A DNA stretch of 64,000 nt from Caprella mutica (GCA_947561585.1 CANNZV010002357.1:27124-91123); one strand, 5' to 3'. Positions 41,200-55,100 are shown, numbered from the stretch's first letter. Notes: a model not told the origin generated them from the letters alone. Numbers and translations: made by a program.

Positions 41200-43366
41200 C
41201 AGAGATGGGCGGGAAAGTACTTCCCAAGTACCAAGTAAAAGTACTAAGTAACAAGTAAGTACTTCAAGTACTACTTGAAGTACTTTCTAAAATGTACTTT
41301 GAATAATTACTTAGAAGTACTTTTTACAATTACTTGTTACTTTCCAAGTAAAAAGTACATTGCAAAGTACATTTTTTCCTTTCAGTCAAGAGATTTCAAA
41401 AGATTAGTTCTAAAATCTCTACAAAATTGATTCTTTTTCTCATCAAAAATGTATTTACAGCAACTGGATAAAAACTAGAGTTTGAAGAGGTCCAACATGT
41501 TGGAAAATTGTTTGTCAAACAGTAGAATCGAAAACTAAGACTGTAGGACATTGTATAGTTTTATGTGACGGTGAATATTTATATATTCTGACATACAATC
41601 ATGTATAGAGACTATGAGTTATATTGACCAATTTAAGTACATTGAATATAATTATTTTGTGATACCTAGAGTCATTGTGATGATGTAATATCAGAGAAAA
41701 GAGTCACTGTGATGATGTACCGTCAGAGAAACGAGTCACTGTGATGATGTACTATCAGAGAAAAGAGTCACTGTGATGATGTACTATCAGAGAAAAGAGT
41801 CACTGTGATGATGTACTAACAGAGAAAAGAGTCACTGTGATAATGTACTATCAGAGAAAAGAGTCACTGTGATGATGTACTATCAGAGAAAAGAGTCACT
41901 TTGATAATGTACTATCAGAGAAAAGAGTCACTGTGATGATGTACAATCAGAGAAAAGAGTCACTGCGATGATGTACGATCAGAGAAAAGAGTCACTGTGA
42001 TGATGTACTATCAGAGAAAAGAGTCACTGTGATGATGTACTACAAGAAAAAAGTGTCACTGTGATGATGTACTATCAGAGAAAAGAGTCACTGTGATGAT
42101 GTACTATCAGAGAAAAGAGTCACTTTGATGAAGTACTATCAGAGAAAAGAGTCACTGTGATGATGTACTATCAGAGAAAAGAGTCACTGTGATGATGTAC
42201 TATCAGAGAAAAGAGTCACTGTGATGATGTACTATCAGAGTAAAGAGTCACTGTGATGATGTACCGTCAGAGAAACGAGTCACTGTGATGATGTACTATC
42301 AGAGAAAAGAGTCACTGTGATGATGTACTATCAGAGAAAAGAGTCACTGTGATGATGTACTAACAGAGAAAAGAGTCACTGTGATAATGTACTATCAGAG
42401 AAAAGAGTCACTGTGATGATGTACTATCAGAGAAAAGAGTCACTTTGATAATGTACTATCAGAGAAAAGAGTCACTGTGATGATGTACAATCAGAGAAAA
42501 GAGTCACTGCGATGATGTACGATCAGAGAAAAGAGTCACTGTGATGATGTACTATCAGAGAAAAGAGTCACTGTGATGATGTACTACAAGAAAAAAGTGT
42601 CACTGTGATGATGTACTATCAGAGAAAAGAGTCACTGTGATGATGTACTATCAGAGAAAAGAGTCACTTTGATGAAGTACTATCAGAGAAAAGAGTCACT
42701 GTGATGATGTACAATCAGAGAAAAGAGTCACTGTGATGATGTACTATCAGAGAAAAGAGTCACTGTGATGATGTACTATCAGAGAAAAGAGTCACTTTGA
42801 TGATGTACTATCAGAGAAAAGAGTCACTGCGATGATGTACGATCAGAGAAAAGAGTCACTGTGATGATGTACTATCAGAGAAAAGAGTCACTGTGATGAT
42901 GTACTACAAGAAAAAAGTGTCACTGTGATGATGTACTATCAGAGAAAAGAGTCACTTTGATGAAGTACTATCAGAGAAAAGAGTCACTTTGATGATGTAC
43001 TATCAGAGGAAAGAGTCACTGTGATGATGTACAATCAGAGAAAAGAGTCACTGTGATGATGTACTATCAGAGAAAAGAGTCACTTTGATGATGTACTATC
43101 AGAGGAAAGAGTCACTGTGATGATGTACTATCACAGAAAAAAGTCACTGAGAAGATGTACTATCAGAGTTAACAGTATAAATCATTAGTTTTTAATTGTA
43201 TAGTAAATGTACTTGGTACTTGAAAGTGCTTTAAAAAGTACTTTGTACTTGTACTTTGAAAGTACTTTTTTATTTGAGTACTTGGGCAACTACTTCAAGT
43301 ACATTGATTTACGAGTACTTGTACTTAGTACTTAAGTACTTTCGATGTACTTTTCGCCCATCTCTG
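41200..43366. mobile_element. Non-autonomous hAT element filled by a minisatellite
   Basis: Ends CAGAGATGGGCG (inverted at the right as CGCCCATCTCTG) match the widespread hAT terminus, and AGTGTAAC is duplicated exactly at 41192-41199 and 43367-43374. Both subterminal regions are dense in AAGTACTT/AAGTACTTTG motifs. The middle is replaced by the 32-bp array. No transposase is present. Confidence 0.92.
41688..43165. repeat. 32-bp minisatellite inside the hAT element, about 46 copies
   Basis: Unit GAGTCACTGTGATGATGTAC followed by TATCAGAGAAAA. Diagnostic variants (CCGTCAGAGAAACG, TACAAGAAAAAAGTG, TTTGATGAAG) recur at a spacing of about 544 bp, showing segmental duplication of a 17-unit block. 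Confidence 0.95.
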
Positions 43367-44229
43367 AGTGTAACTAGTTAGGTATAGTGTGACTAGTTAG
43401 ATAGCCTACAGTGTAACTAGTTAGGTATAGTGTGACTAGTTAGATAGCCTACAGTGTAACTAGTTAGGTATAGTGTGACTAGTTAGATAGCCTACAGTGT
43501 AACTAGTTAGGTATAGTGTGACTAGTTAGATAGCCTACAGTGTAACTAGTTAGGTATAGTGTGACTAGTTAGATAGCCTACAGTGTAACTAATTAGGTAT
43601 AGTGTGACTAGTTAGATAGCCTACAGTGTAACTAATTAGGTATAGTGTGACTAGTTAGATAGCCTACAGTATGACTAATTAGGTATAGTGTGACTAGTTA
43701 GATAGCCTACAGTGTAACTAGTTATGTATAGTGTGACTGGTACATGTTACATGTCACTCTCTATGCATCTGGGTTAATTTTCCATTGCGGCACACGCTCG
43801 TGTGCCCTGACCATGCGGCTGCGTTCATTTGACGTTGCAGCGATGGAACGCTCGTGTTTTGGGTCCTTAAGTAGAAGATATCCCAATACAGCTAATATAT
43901 AAAAAAAATATGTATATCTTTTTTATATACCGGGTGACCAATAAAAAACTGGTCGAAAGTAAATGCTTATAACTCAAAAAGTAATTGGTGTAGAAAGATG
44001 AAACACAAATCAAATAAAAGAGTATATTTTATTTGATATCAAAGATATTGAAACTAATTAATGAGGGATACAGATATCTCAATTAAACACAATGGTTATT
44101 TCGTCAACACATTTTAATCAACCCTCATGAATCATTATGCAACTAACTATTGAATAGCGTATTTTCATTTCTAAACATTATCATTTAAGCAGTTCTGTAA
44201 CTAAAGTTAAGAGAAAATATGCCATTCAA

Positions 44230-44680
44230 TACAACAAGGATATAAAAATTAAAATTGTTAAGAATTTGTTCATTAAATGGACAAGAAATGAAGTGTTTGA
44301 GAAACCATTGCACTCGGCGAAAGTGACAGTTCGGTGCGGTTTGAGTTCGCATAGGCTATGGTCCATATTTTTTAAAGATGTAGAGACTATAAATGTTTGT
44401 TCTGAAAACACAGACGGATACATTGAAATGTTAAATACTGTAATGACTGACGACAATCATCTTGACTTTTGGTTCCATTATGACACTGCAACTGCATACA
44501 CATTCTTGTCTGCAATAGACTGATTGAAAAATCACTTCGAGGACGAGATTATTTCGCACCGAACCGTTTTATCTGTCCAACTCAGTCCCTTGCCCTTTCA
44601 CCTTTGGATATTATCTCTGATATAAGTTAAAGTGATGGTATTTAAATTGAGACCAAACATGATTGAAGACTTGAAACAAC
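44230..44680 (+). pseudogene. Mariner-type transposase relic, C-terminal half
   Basis: The frame reads PLHSAKVTVRCGLSSHRLWS, YIEMLNTVMTDDNHLDFWFH, then YDTATAYTFLSAID, a stop, and LKNHFEDEIISHRTV and RPNMIEDLKQ. This follows the DDE domain of mariner relatives, with the Q-D-G-A-T-A-H-T motif degraded to Y-D-T-A-T-A-Y-T. Stops interrupt it, the N-terminus is missing and the C-terminal EIRGVTK-like end resumes after the nested element at about 46906. Inactive. Confidence 0.75.
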
Positions 44681-46905
44681 CCACGCGGCAAATTTCCTTG
44701 GGACAACATTGGGACATGACTGCAACACATAGTTGGGACTACATTGGGACCCATGACTGGGACAACTTTGTTTTTTGTACTAGTTGGGCCAATGTTGGGA
44801 CCCAAGATTGGGACAAGAAAAGTTCCCAATGTTGGGAAATATTAACATTAGTGTCCCAAACCCATTATTGATTGTAAGTAATACTAATCACAAGGTTGTC
44901 CAAAAAAATTAATTTATTTTATTAGGGGCTTAACCTCTGCCTCTGAACTAAAGGCTACATCGCCGACGTATAAAGGAAAATTAAAACAAAGGGCTAAAAG
45001 AAGAAATCAGACAGGAAAGTGGCTCCTAGAAAAGAGTCACCTACCATGCAACGTTGGTGACATTGTTCATGAATGCAGATTAGATACTCTGTGAATGCAG
45101 TCATTTCCCTAATGATAAAATATCTGCTTAATTTCTTAATTATTCATCTTGCAAAAGTTATTATTATGTAATTGTTTGAAAAAAAAAATCAATTATAAGC
45201 TATAGCTACTGTATCTAATAAATGGAAAAAAGTGTCACTCTGTGCTTAGAGCTAGCACTAAAATCAGAGGAAATACATACTATCATCTTAATATCGAAGC
45301 TTTCTCATATTTACAGACAGTTAGTTCTTCATATAGAGTTATTGAAGGTTTGAAAAGTAAAATAAGTAAAACAAACAGTTGCTCAATTATTGAATTTATT
45401 CATAACAGTAATGTATACAAGTTAACAACTATTATAACAGCTATCTTGATCAGAATAACTGACACTTGTCAAAAAAAACTTCCGAATAAAACAATACATA
45501 CTTATAATTCAAATGCAGAAATAATTCATAAAATCTAGAGTCAAAGAAACTGGAGAGATGCAGGCCTTATCTGTAACCTCAGTATAGATCCACCTTAGCA
45601 AAGCAGTAGCTAGGGGTAAATTTGTGGTTTAGGTCTGTAAGAGGTTGGGAGAGTTGCGGTCGCCGTAATTAGTCCGTTATGGGTAACCTTGTGTGCCAAA
45701 CTTGAACGCCGTAGTTAGTCCGTTAAGGCAAGGTGTATTCCCAGACTGTGGTAACCGTCTAACAAATATCTCTTATAGCAACATATCAAGGAGAAAGAAA
45801 ACCATAAGAGATACCAGATTATTAATTTCAAAAACACTTAGACACTATACAATTTTTACTACGCTAATTAAACTAGAAATACAATAATGTGTTACAAAAG
45901 AAATATAATAATTGAATAGAAATATATATATTTATTTCCATTAGAGAAAATACTTTTAGCTCATAATTAAATCATGAAAATACATTATGACTTAGATTAG
46001 TTATTAAATAAAACAATAATGAATGAATAACAACTGGCCTATTTCGTAGAGCAACCAGAGACCGCTACAGGTCCACCACAGATTTTCGATATTTTAACTC
46101 ATTATATAGGTAAAAGGTGTAATTTTATGACGTTTTTCACGAATACCATTTGTTATGGAAATTCTTGGTTCTCGATATATAGCACAATTAATTTTCCGGT
46201 AGGCTGATTTTGGTAGGGGGTCTGTGAAGGTACATTTATTGCAGTTTATATCTGATATCTGCCCCTGTCCTCCTCCGCCAGGTCATAAAACAATCATGAA
46301 GTGTGCAGTACACTAAAATAGCGGGTAAAAAAACCTACGATAACGTTTTCACATCACAAAACTATTTCATCAAAAAACACTAAATGGCGGAAATTCAAGA
46401 AGAAAGTGCTAGTAGCTAAAAGTTTTGCCTAATTTTATTTTTGTACTGGAAACTTAATTGCATTATATCTCGTAAATGAAGAGTTTCCACATAAAATAGT
46501 ATTCGTGATAAACGTCTTAAAAGGGCTCCTTTTATCTATATAAAGTGTCAAAATATTGAAAACTAGAGGCGGACCTAAAGCACAAAAATTCATAGCTAGG
46601 TCCTACATTTACTATTTTTGAAATTGAATGGACTTCATATTTCACAAAATAAACGAACCAAATTGGTTGATAGCTTATTTTGGGAGGGGTAACTACTATC
46701 TGCTCAGTGTTACGCCTCTATGGCCCATGAATTTGAACAAGAATTGGAGAAAATATCGGAATAACATTGGGACATGCCTGGGATAACAATATTGGTTCAA
46801 CTGTGATGTCCCAATGTTGGGACAACATTTCTCCCAAGTACACAAGCAAGTCCCTATGACACATCCTGGTCCCAATCGTGTCCCAAGAAAGTTATGCTGC
46901 CTGGG
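44680..46905. mobile_element. Nested TIR element with TTGGGACA-rich ends
   Basis: The left end CCCACGCGGCAAATTTCCTT and the inverted right end CCCAGGCAGCATAACTTTCT are followed by repeated TTGGGACA/CATTGGGAC motifs (44698-44850 and 46760-46890). It interrupts the mariner transposase track. No transposase was recognised inside. It contains a further inverted-repeat unit at 46064-46581. Confidence 0.7.
46064..46581. repeat. Diverged inverted-repeat element nested at third level
   Basis: GCTACAGGTCCACC at 46064 is mirrored by GGCGGACCTAAAGC at 46568-46581. The arms continue for roughly 130-150 bp (for example GATATTTTAACTCATTATAT against a matching inverted stretch near 46545). Confidence 0.55.
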
Positions 46906-47137
46906 AAGAGATACGTGGAGTAACCAAAATATATTAGTTGCAGTAATCGCTCATTTTGGGGAAAAGGATTATTCTCTGTATTAAGCACAGCAGTGAGGAT
47001 TTCAAGCGATTATTATATATCAAATAAAACTTGAGAATATACTCTTTTATGTGATTTTTGTTTTACAATTCTACATAAAATTACTTTTGAAGTTATAAGC
47101 ATCTACTTTCGACCAGTTTTTTATTGGTATCCCGGTA

Positions 47138-47788
47138 TAATTCATTGCATAAATATTTATTTACACAATTTTTTATATGCATAAAGGTATATTTATTTAC
47201 ACAAATTTTTATATGCATATAGGCATATTTATTTACATAAATTTTTATTTAGATACATATTTTTTACATAGCTACATTTTCTTACATAATTTTTTTAAAT
47301 TATATATTATTTATTTCTTCTGCTATATGGATTCCCCATTAATTTTAATGAGGAAGTACACTAGTAAATAAATATATGTATATATATCAATCAGACTCAA
47401 GAATTTAAAAAAATATACAAAGTTTTTTTAGAAAACGAATTTTTTTTTGCAAATAAAGAAATTTAGAAAAAAATATCCAGAAATATCAAAATTACACAGA
47501 AAAAGTAAATTCAATTTCAACAGAAAACACTGTATAGACTGCAAAATGTATCTGGCGCAGTCTCACCGCCTATGTATACTTTAATTTTAAGAAGCGGTAG
47601 CAGGGCACTGGCACCGCGGCGGTGTAACTGCCAGTATAGTATGGGCCTTACTCAACCCGCTAGATTCAAACTTAAAAAATGATGAAATATCAAGAATTTG
47701 AGTATAATTGTGGATATCAAGAAGGGTTTAAGACATTATTTCGTCTATGGAGTACTTCAAAGTGCATATAGACTGTAACTATATGCAG
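47138..47788. other. AT-rich stretch, nothing recognised
   Basis: Contains three near-repeats of TTTATTTACACAATTTTTA (47157-47245). No gene is supported. Confidence 0.45.
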
Positions 47789-47790
47789 TA

Positions 47791-48430
47791 TGGACCACAA
47801 AAAGGAAACCATAATTAAACTGCATATCAATTTGAAATAGACCAAGATATTTTAATTCTTTCTTTATTTTTGTTCTAGTTAATTTTAATACTTTTTATTT
47901 TAGTTCTTTTTTATTTAAATTCTTTTTATCACTCTAGCAATTGGTTATATGTTTCCTCTCTCAGCGATGTGTTGTAAACAGTTGCACAAAACAGTTACGG
48001 ATGAAAATGATAAAAAATATTGTTATCATATTATAATTACAGTATTATTATAAAAGATTTATAAAAAGTGTAATAAAATAACCTCCATTTCATTGAAATT
48101 AACAAAGGCCATTCAATGCAATGTCCAATTGCAATTATTCTGCATTATTCTGCAGCCAAACTGTTCTTGCAAATAATTCTTTATCATAAAAAATTACTGT
48201 AACAAAATAATAACAACAATTCTAAGCTTTTGTATAATTTTTATCTCAACTGTTTTGCGCAACTTATTTTTTTACCTTTTTACCAATGTTTTTCAACACA
48301 ACGCTGAGAGAAGAAACTTATTACCAATTCAACGTCATTTGCTAGATCGATAAAAGCAAAAATAATTGGAATATCTTGATTTATTCCTAAGATATAAGCA
48401 ATTGAATTAGGGTTTCCTTTTTGTGGTCCA
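47791..48430. mobile_element. 640-bp mariner/Tc1-type MITE with ~200-bp TIRs
   Basis: TGGACCACAAAAAGGAAACC at the left and its inverted match at the right, with TA at 47789-47790 and 48431-48432. The arms also share ACCAAGATATT/TCAAGATATT, CTCTCAGCG and AAAACAGTT in mirror order. Confidence 0.85.
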
Positions 48431-48432
48431 TA

Positions 48433-49110
48433 CTTTATATTTCACTTTTTTTCATTATTACGTTATCACCAAATATGTAGTATATGATAAAACTGATGAT
48501 TTAATAATAATTATTTAAGCCGAAACATTTCATATGAACACATAAAAAATGTTTACCTATCGATTACAGTTATGAAATTAGATATACTAAACGGATGAAC
48601 TGTATCTCTAATTTATTTACCTCGTTTAATATTTAACATTAATTAATGAGTTATGAGTATGTAAAATATGGAACTGAAATAACAGGGTACTGACAGGAAT
48701 AAATGTGTGGTTCATTCGAGAGCTGAGGTAAGAGTTGATGAGTTACTTTCAAAGCAACCTCTTCATGCCTCAAACAAATGTAATTAGCAATAAATTCCTA
48801 ATAACCCACAACAAAGAGTAGACTCGAAGTGACAATAACAATAATGTATAAAATGATTCCATATATCATAAAAAAATTATTCAGTTTAATTATTTTACTG
48901 TTGCTGGCAGCAGGAGAAGAAGATTGCAATAAGAATTGTGGCAAAGAACATGAAATTCTAATTACCATCAATAAAGAGTGTTTTTAATTTTTATATTGCA
49001 CAATATTTATATAAATATAATATATATACATACACATTATGAACATTATACAAAAAAAAACATTTTGAAAACGAAATATCCATGGATGAAATGTCTGACC
49101 ACACATGAAA
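48433..49110. mobile_element. Partial second copy of the GGACATTTCGTCC element
   Basis: GAGTTATGAGTATGTAAAAT (48648) and the stretch GAAGAAGATTGCAATAAGAA (48915) match, in reverse complement, 22420-22460 and 19845-19885. The end carries a decayed GAAATATCCATGGATGAAAT. The left end is missing. The giant 21-bp array starts directly after it. Confidence 0.65.
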
Positions 49111-49122
49111 ACATAGGCACCT

Positions 49123-52100
49123 TCTTCAGACTGTTCTAGCTTTACTTCAGACTGTACAAACTTTACTTCAGACTGTACAAGCTTTACTTCAGACTGTACT
49201 AGCTTTACTTCAGACTATACAAGCTTTACTTCAGACTGTACAAGCTTTACTTCAGACTGTACTAGCTTTACTTCAGACTGTACTAGCTTTACTTCAGACT
49301 GAACTAGCTTTACTTCAGACTGTTCTAGCTTTACGTCAGCCTGTTCTAGCTTTACTTCAGACTGTACTAGCTTTACTTCAGACTGTACAAGCTTTACTTC
49401 AGACTGTACTAGCTTTACTTCAGACTGTACAAGCTTTACTTCAGACTGTACAAGCTTTACTTCAGACTGTACTAGCTTTACTTCAGACTGTACTAGCTTT
49501 ACTTCAGACTGTACAAGCTTTACTTCAGACTGTACTAGCTTTACTTCAGACTGTACTAGCTTTACTTCAGACTGTACAAGCTTTACTTCAGACTGTACTA
49601 GCTTTACTTCAGACTGTACAAGCTTTACTTCAGACTGTACTAGCTTTACTTCAGACTGTACTAGCTTTACTTCAGACTGTACAAGCTTTACTTCAGACTG
49701 TACTAGCTTTACTTCAGACTGTACAAGCTTTACTTCAGACTGTACTAGCTTTACTTCAGACTGTACAAGCTTTACTTCAGACTGTACTAGCTTTACTTCA
49801 GACTGCACTAGCTTTACTTCAGACTGTACAAGCTTTACTTCAGACTAAACTAGCTTTACTTCAGACTGTACTAGCTTTACTTCAGACTGTACTAGCTTTA
49901 CTTCAGACTGTACTAGCTTTACTTCAGACTGTACTAGCTTTACTTCAGACTGTACTAGCTTTACTTCAGACTGTACTAGCTTTACTTCAGACTGTACTAG
50001 CTTTACTTCAGACTGTTCTAGCTTTACTTCAGACTGTACTAGCTTTACTTCAGACTGTACTAGCTTTACTTCAGACTGTTCTAGCTTTACTTCAGACTGT
50101 ACTAGCTTTACTTCAGACTGTACTAGCTTTACTTCAGACTGTACTAGCTTTACTTCAGACTGTACTAGCTTTACTTCAGACTGTAATAGCTTTAGTTCAG
50201 ACTGTACTAGCTTTACTTCAGACTGTACTAGCTTAACTTCAGACTAGCTTTACTTCAGACTGTTCTAGCTTTACTTCAGACTGTACTAGCTTTACTTCAG
50301 ACTGTACTAGCTTCACTTCAGACTGTACTAGCTTACCTCAGACTGTTCTAGCTTTACTTCAGACTGTACTAGCTTTACTTCAGACTGTACTAGCTTTACT
50401 TCAGACTGTACTAGCTTTACTTCAGACTGTACTAGCTTTACTTCAGACTGTACTAGCTTTACTTCAGACTGTATAAGCTTTACTTCAGACTGTACTAGCT
50501 TTACTTCAGACTGTACAAGCTTTACTTCAGACTAAACTAGCTTTACTTCAGACTGTACTAGCTTTACTTCAGACTGTACTAGCTTTACTTCAGACTGTAC
50601 TAGCTTTAGTTCAGACTGTACTAGCTTTACTTCAGACTGTACAAGCTTTACTTCAGACTGTACTAGCTTTACTTCAGACTGTACAAGCTTTACTTCAGAC
50701 TGTACTAGCTTTACTTCAGACTGTACTAGCTTTACTTCAGACTGTACTAGCTTTACTTCAGACTGTACTAGCTTTACTTCAGACTGTACTAGCTTTACTT
50801 CAGACTGTACAAGCTTTACTTCAGACTGTACTAGCTTTACTTCAGACTGTACAAGATTTACTTCAGACTGTACTAGCTTTACTTCAGACTGTACTAGCTT
50901 TACTTCAGACTGTACTAGCTTTACTTCAGACTGTACTAGCTTTACTTCAGACTGTACTAGCTTTACTTCAGACTGTACTAGCTTTACTTCAGACTGTACT
51001 AGCTTTACTTCAGACTGTACTAGCTTTACTTCAGACTGTACAAGCTTTACTTCAGACTGTACTAGCTTCACTTCAGACTGTACTAGCTTTACTTCAGACT
51101 GTACTAGCTTTACTTCAGACTGTACAAGCTTTACTTCAGACTGTATAAGCTTTACTTTAGACTGTACTAGCTTTACTTCAGACTGTACTAGCTTTACTTC
51201 AGACTGTACTAGCTTTACTTCAGACTGTACTAGCTTTACTTCAGACTGTATAAGCTTTACTTCAGACTGTACTAGCTTTACTTCAGACTGTACTAGCTTT
51301 ACTTCAGACCGTACTAGCTTTACTTCAGACTGTACTAGCTTTACTTCAGACTGTACTAGCTTTACTTCAGACTGTACTAGCTTTACTTCAGACTGTACTA
51401 GCTTTACTTCAGACTGTACTAGCTTCACTTCAGACTGTACTAGCTTTACTTCAGACTGTACAAGCTTTACTTCAGACTGTTCTAGCTTTACTTCAGACTG
51501 TACTAGCTTTACTTCAGACTGTTCTAGCTTTACTTCAGACTGTTCTAGCTTTACTTCAGACTGTTCTAGCTTTACTTCAGACTGTTCTAGCTTTACTTCA
51601 GACTGTATAAGCTTTACTTCAGACTGTACTAGCTTTACTTCAGACTGTATAAGCTTTACTTCAGACTGTACAAGCTTTACTTAAGACTGTACAAGCTTTA
51701 CTTCAGACTGTACAAGATTTACTTAAGACTGTATAAGCTTTACTTCAGACTGTACAAGCTTTACTTCAGACTGTTCTAGCTTTACTTCAGACTGTACTAG
51801 CTTTACTTCAGACTGTTCTAGCTTTACTTCAGACTGTTCTAGCTTTACTTCAGACTGTTCTAGCTTTACTTCAGACTGTTCTAGCTTTACTTCAGACTGT
51901 TCTAGCTTTACTTCAGACTGTATAAGCTTTACTTCAGACTGTACTAGCTTAACTTCAGACTGTATAAGCTTTACTTCAGACTGTTCTAGCTTTACTTCAG
52001 ACTGTTCTAGCTTTACTTCAGACTGTACTAGCTTTACTTCAGACTGTACTAGCTTTACTTCAGACTGTTCTAGCTTTACTTCAGACTGTACTAGCTTTAC

Positions 52101-55100
52101 TTCAGACTGTACTAGCTTTACTTCAGACTGTTCTAGCTTTACTTCAGACTGTACTAGCTTTACTTCAGACTGTACTAGCTTTACTTCAGACTGTTCTAGC
52201 ATTACTTCAGACTGTACTAGCTTTACTTCAGACTGTACAAGCTTTACTTCAGACTGTACTAGCTTTACTTCAGACTGTTCTAGCTTTACTTCAGACTGTT
52301 CTAGCTTTACTTCAGACTGTTCTAGCTTTACTTCAGACTGTCCTAGCTTTACTTCAGACTGTAGAAGCTTTACTTCAGACTGTACTAGCTTTACTTCAGA
52401 CTGTTCTAGCTTTACTTCAGACTGTATAAGCTTTACTTCAGACTGTACTTGCTTTACTTCAGACTGTATAAGCTTTACTTCAGACTGTATAAGCTTTACT
52501 TCAGACTGTACTAGCTTTACTTCAGACTGTACTAGCTTTACTTCAGACTGTACTAACTTTACTTCAGACTGTATAAGCTTTACTTCAGACTGTACTAGCT
52601 TTACTTCAGACTGTAATAGCTTTACTTCAGACTGTACTAGCTTTACTTCAGACTGTACTAGCTTTACTTCAGACTGTACTAGCTTTACTTCAGACTGTAC
52701 TAGCTTTACTTCAGACTGTACTAGCTTTACTTCAGACTATACAAGCTTTACTTCAGACTGTACTAGCTTTACTTCAGACTGTACTAGCTTCACTTCAGAC
52801 TGTACTAGCTTTACATCAGACTGTACTAGCTTTACTTCAGACTGTACAAGCTTTACTTCAGACTGTTCTAGCTTTACTTCAGACTGTACTAGCTTTACTT
52901 CAGACTGTTCTAGCTTTACTTCAGACTGTTCTAGCTTTACTTCAGACTGCACTAGCTTTACATCAGACTGTACTAGCTTTACTTCAGATTGTACTAGCTT
53001 AACTTCAGTCTGTATAAGCTTTACTTCAGAATGTACTAGCTTTACTTCAGACTGTACTAGCTTTACTTCAGACTGTAATAGCTTTACTTCAGACTGTAAT
53101 AGCTTTACTTCAGACTGTACTAGCTTTACTTCAGACTGTAATAGCTTTACTTCAGACTGTAATAGCTTTACTTCAGACTGTACTAGCTTTACTTCAAATT
53201 GTACTAGCTTTACTTCAGACTGTACTAGCTTAACTTCAGTCTGTATAAGCTTTACTTCAGACTGTACTAGCTTTACTTCAGGCTGTACTAGCTTTACTTC
53301 AGACTGTAATAGCTTTACTTCAGACTGTACTAGCTTTACTTTAGACTGTACTAGCTTTACTTCAGACTGTTCTAGCTTTACTTCAGACTGTTCTAGCTTT
53401 ACTTCAGACTGTTTTAGCTTTACTTCAGACTGTTCTAGCTTTACTTCAGACTGTTCTAGCTTTACTTCAGACTGTTCTAGCTTTACTTCAGACTGTTTTA
53501 GCTTTACTTCAGACTGTACTAGCTTTACTTCAGACTGTACTAGCTTTACTTCAGACTGTACTAGCTTTACTTCAGACTGTTCTAGCTTTACTTCAGACTG
53601 TATAAGCTTTACTTCAGACTGTATAATAGCTTTACTTCAGACTGTATAAGCTTTACTTCAGACTGTTCTAGCTTTACGTCAGACTGTACTAGCTTTACTT
53701 CAGACTGTACTAGCTTTACTTCAGACTGTACTAGCTTTACTTCAGACTGTACAAGCTTTACTTCAGACTGTACTAGCTTTACTTCAGACTGTAGAAGCTT
53801 TACTTCAGACTGTACTAGCTTTACTTCAGACTGTATAAGCTTTACTTCAGACTGTTCTAGCTTTACTTCAGACTGTACTAGCCTTACTTCAGACTGTATA
53901 AGCTTTACTTCAGACTGTACTAGCTTTACTTCAGACTGTACTAGCTTTACTTCAGACAGAACTAGCTTTACTTCAGACTGTACTAGCTTTACTTCAGAGT
54001 GTACTAGCTTTACTTCAGACTGTACTAGCTTCACTTCAGACTGTACTAGCTTTACTTCAGACTGTATAAGCTTTACTTCAGACTGTTCTAGCTTTACTTC
54101 AGACTGTTCTAGCTTTACTTCAGACTGTACTAGCTTTACTTCAGACTGTTCCAGCTTTACTTCAGACTGTTCTAGCTTTATTTCAGACTGTACTAGCTTT
54201 ACTTCAGACTGTACTAGCTTTACATCAGACTGTACTAGCTTTACTTCAGACTGTACTAGCTTAACTTCAGTCTGTATAAGCTTTACTTCAGACTGTACTA
54301 GCTTTACTTCAGACTGTACTAGCATTACTTCAGACTGTACTAGCTTTACTTCAGACTGTAATAGCTTTACTTCAGACTGTACTAGCTTTACTTCAGACTG
54401 TACTAGCTTTACTTCAGACTGTACTAGCTTTACTTCAGACTGTACTAGCTTTACTTCAGACTGTACTAGCTTTACTTCAGACTGTACAAGCTTTACTTCA
54501 GACTGTTCTAGCTTTACTTCAGACTGTACTAGCTTTACTTCAGACTGTTCTAGCTTTACTTCAGACTGTACTAGCTTTACTTCAGACTGTACAAGCTTTA
54601 CTTCAGACTGTACTAGCTTTACTTCAGACTGTTCTAGCTTTACTTCAGACTGTTCTAGCTTTACTTCAGACTGTTCTAGCTTTACTTCAGACTGTCCTAG
54701 CTTTACTTCAGACTGTAGAAGCTTTACTTCAGACTGTACTAGCTTTACTTCAGACTGTTCTAGCTTTACTTCAGACTGTATAAGCTTTACTTCAGACTGT
54801 ACTAGCTTTACTTCAGACTGTATAAGCTTTACTTCAGACTGTATAAGCTTTACTTCAGACTGTACTAGCTTTACTTCAGACTGTACTAGCTTTACTTCAG
54901 ACTGTACTAACTTTACTTCAGACTGTATAAGCTTTACTTCAGACTGTACTAGCTTTACTTCAGACTGTAATAGCTTTACTTCAGACTGTACTAGCTTTAC
55001 TTCAGACTGTACTAGCTTTACTTCAGACTGTACTAGCTTTACTTCAGACTGTACTAGCTTTACTTCAGACTGTACTAGCTTTACTTCAGACTATACAAGC

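Larger units (their letters stand above)
41110..43745. repeat. 43-bp minisatellite, split by a hAT insertion
   Basis: Units carrying TAGTTAGGTATAGTGTGACT and AGATAGCCTACAGTGTAAC occur about twice at 41110-41199 and about 8.7 times at 43367-43745. The two parts are separated by the element at 41200-43366, whose target duplication AGTGTAAC is part of the unit. Confidence 0.92.
40757..43857. mobile_element. Possible outer TIR element enclosing the 43-bp array
   Basis: ACACGAGCGTTC at 40757-40768 is inverted at 43846-43857, and TGAACGCAG follows at similar distances inside both ends. The arms are otherwise diverged and no target duplication was found, so the boundaries are tentative. Confidence 0.35.
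43930..47135. mobile_element. Mariner-type element carrying a nested insertion
   Basis: TA at 43928-43929 and 47136-47137 flank inverted ends CCGGGTGACCAATAAAAAAC and CCGGGATACCAATAAAAAAC. The TIRs extend about 120 bp through CTGGTCGAAAGTA and GCTTATAACT. Removing the insert 44680-46905 leaves about 1 kb, typical of mariner. Confidence 0.85.
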
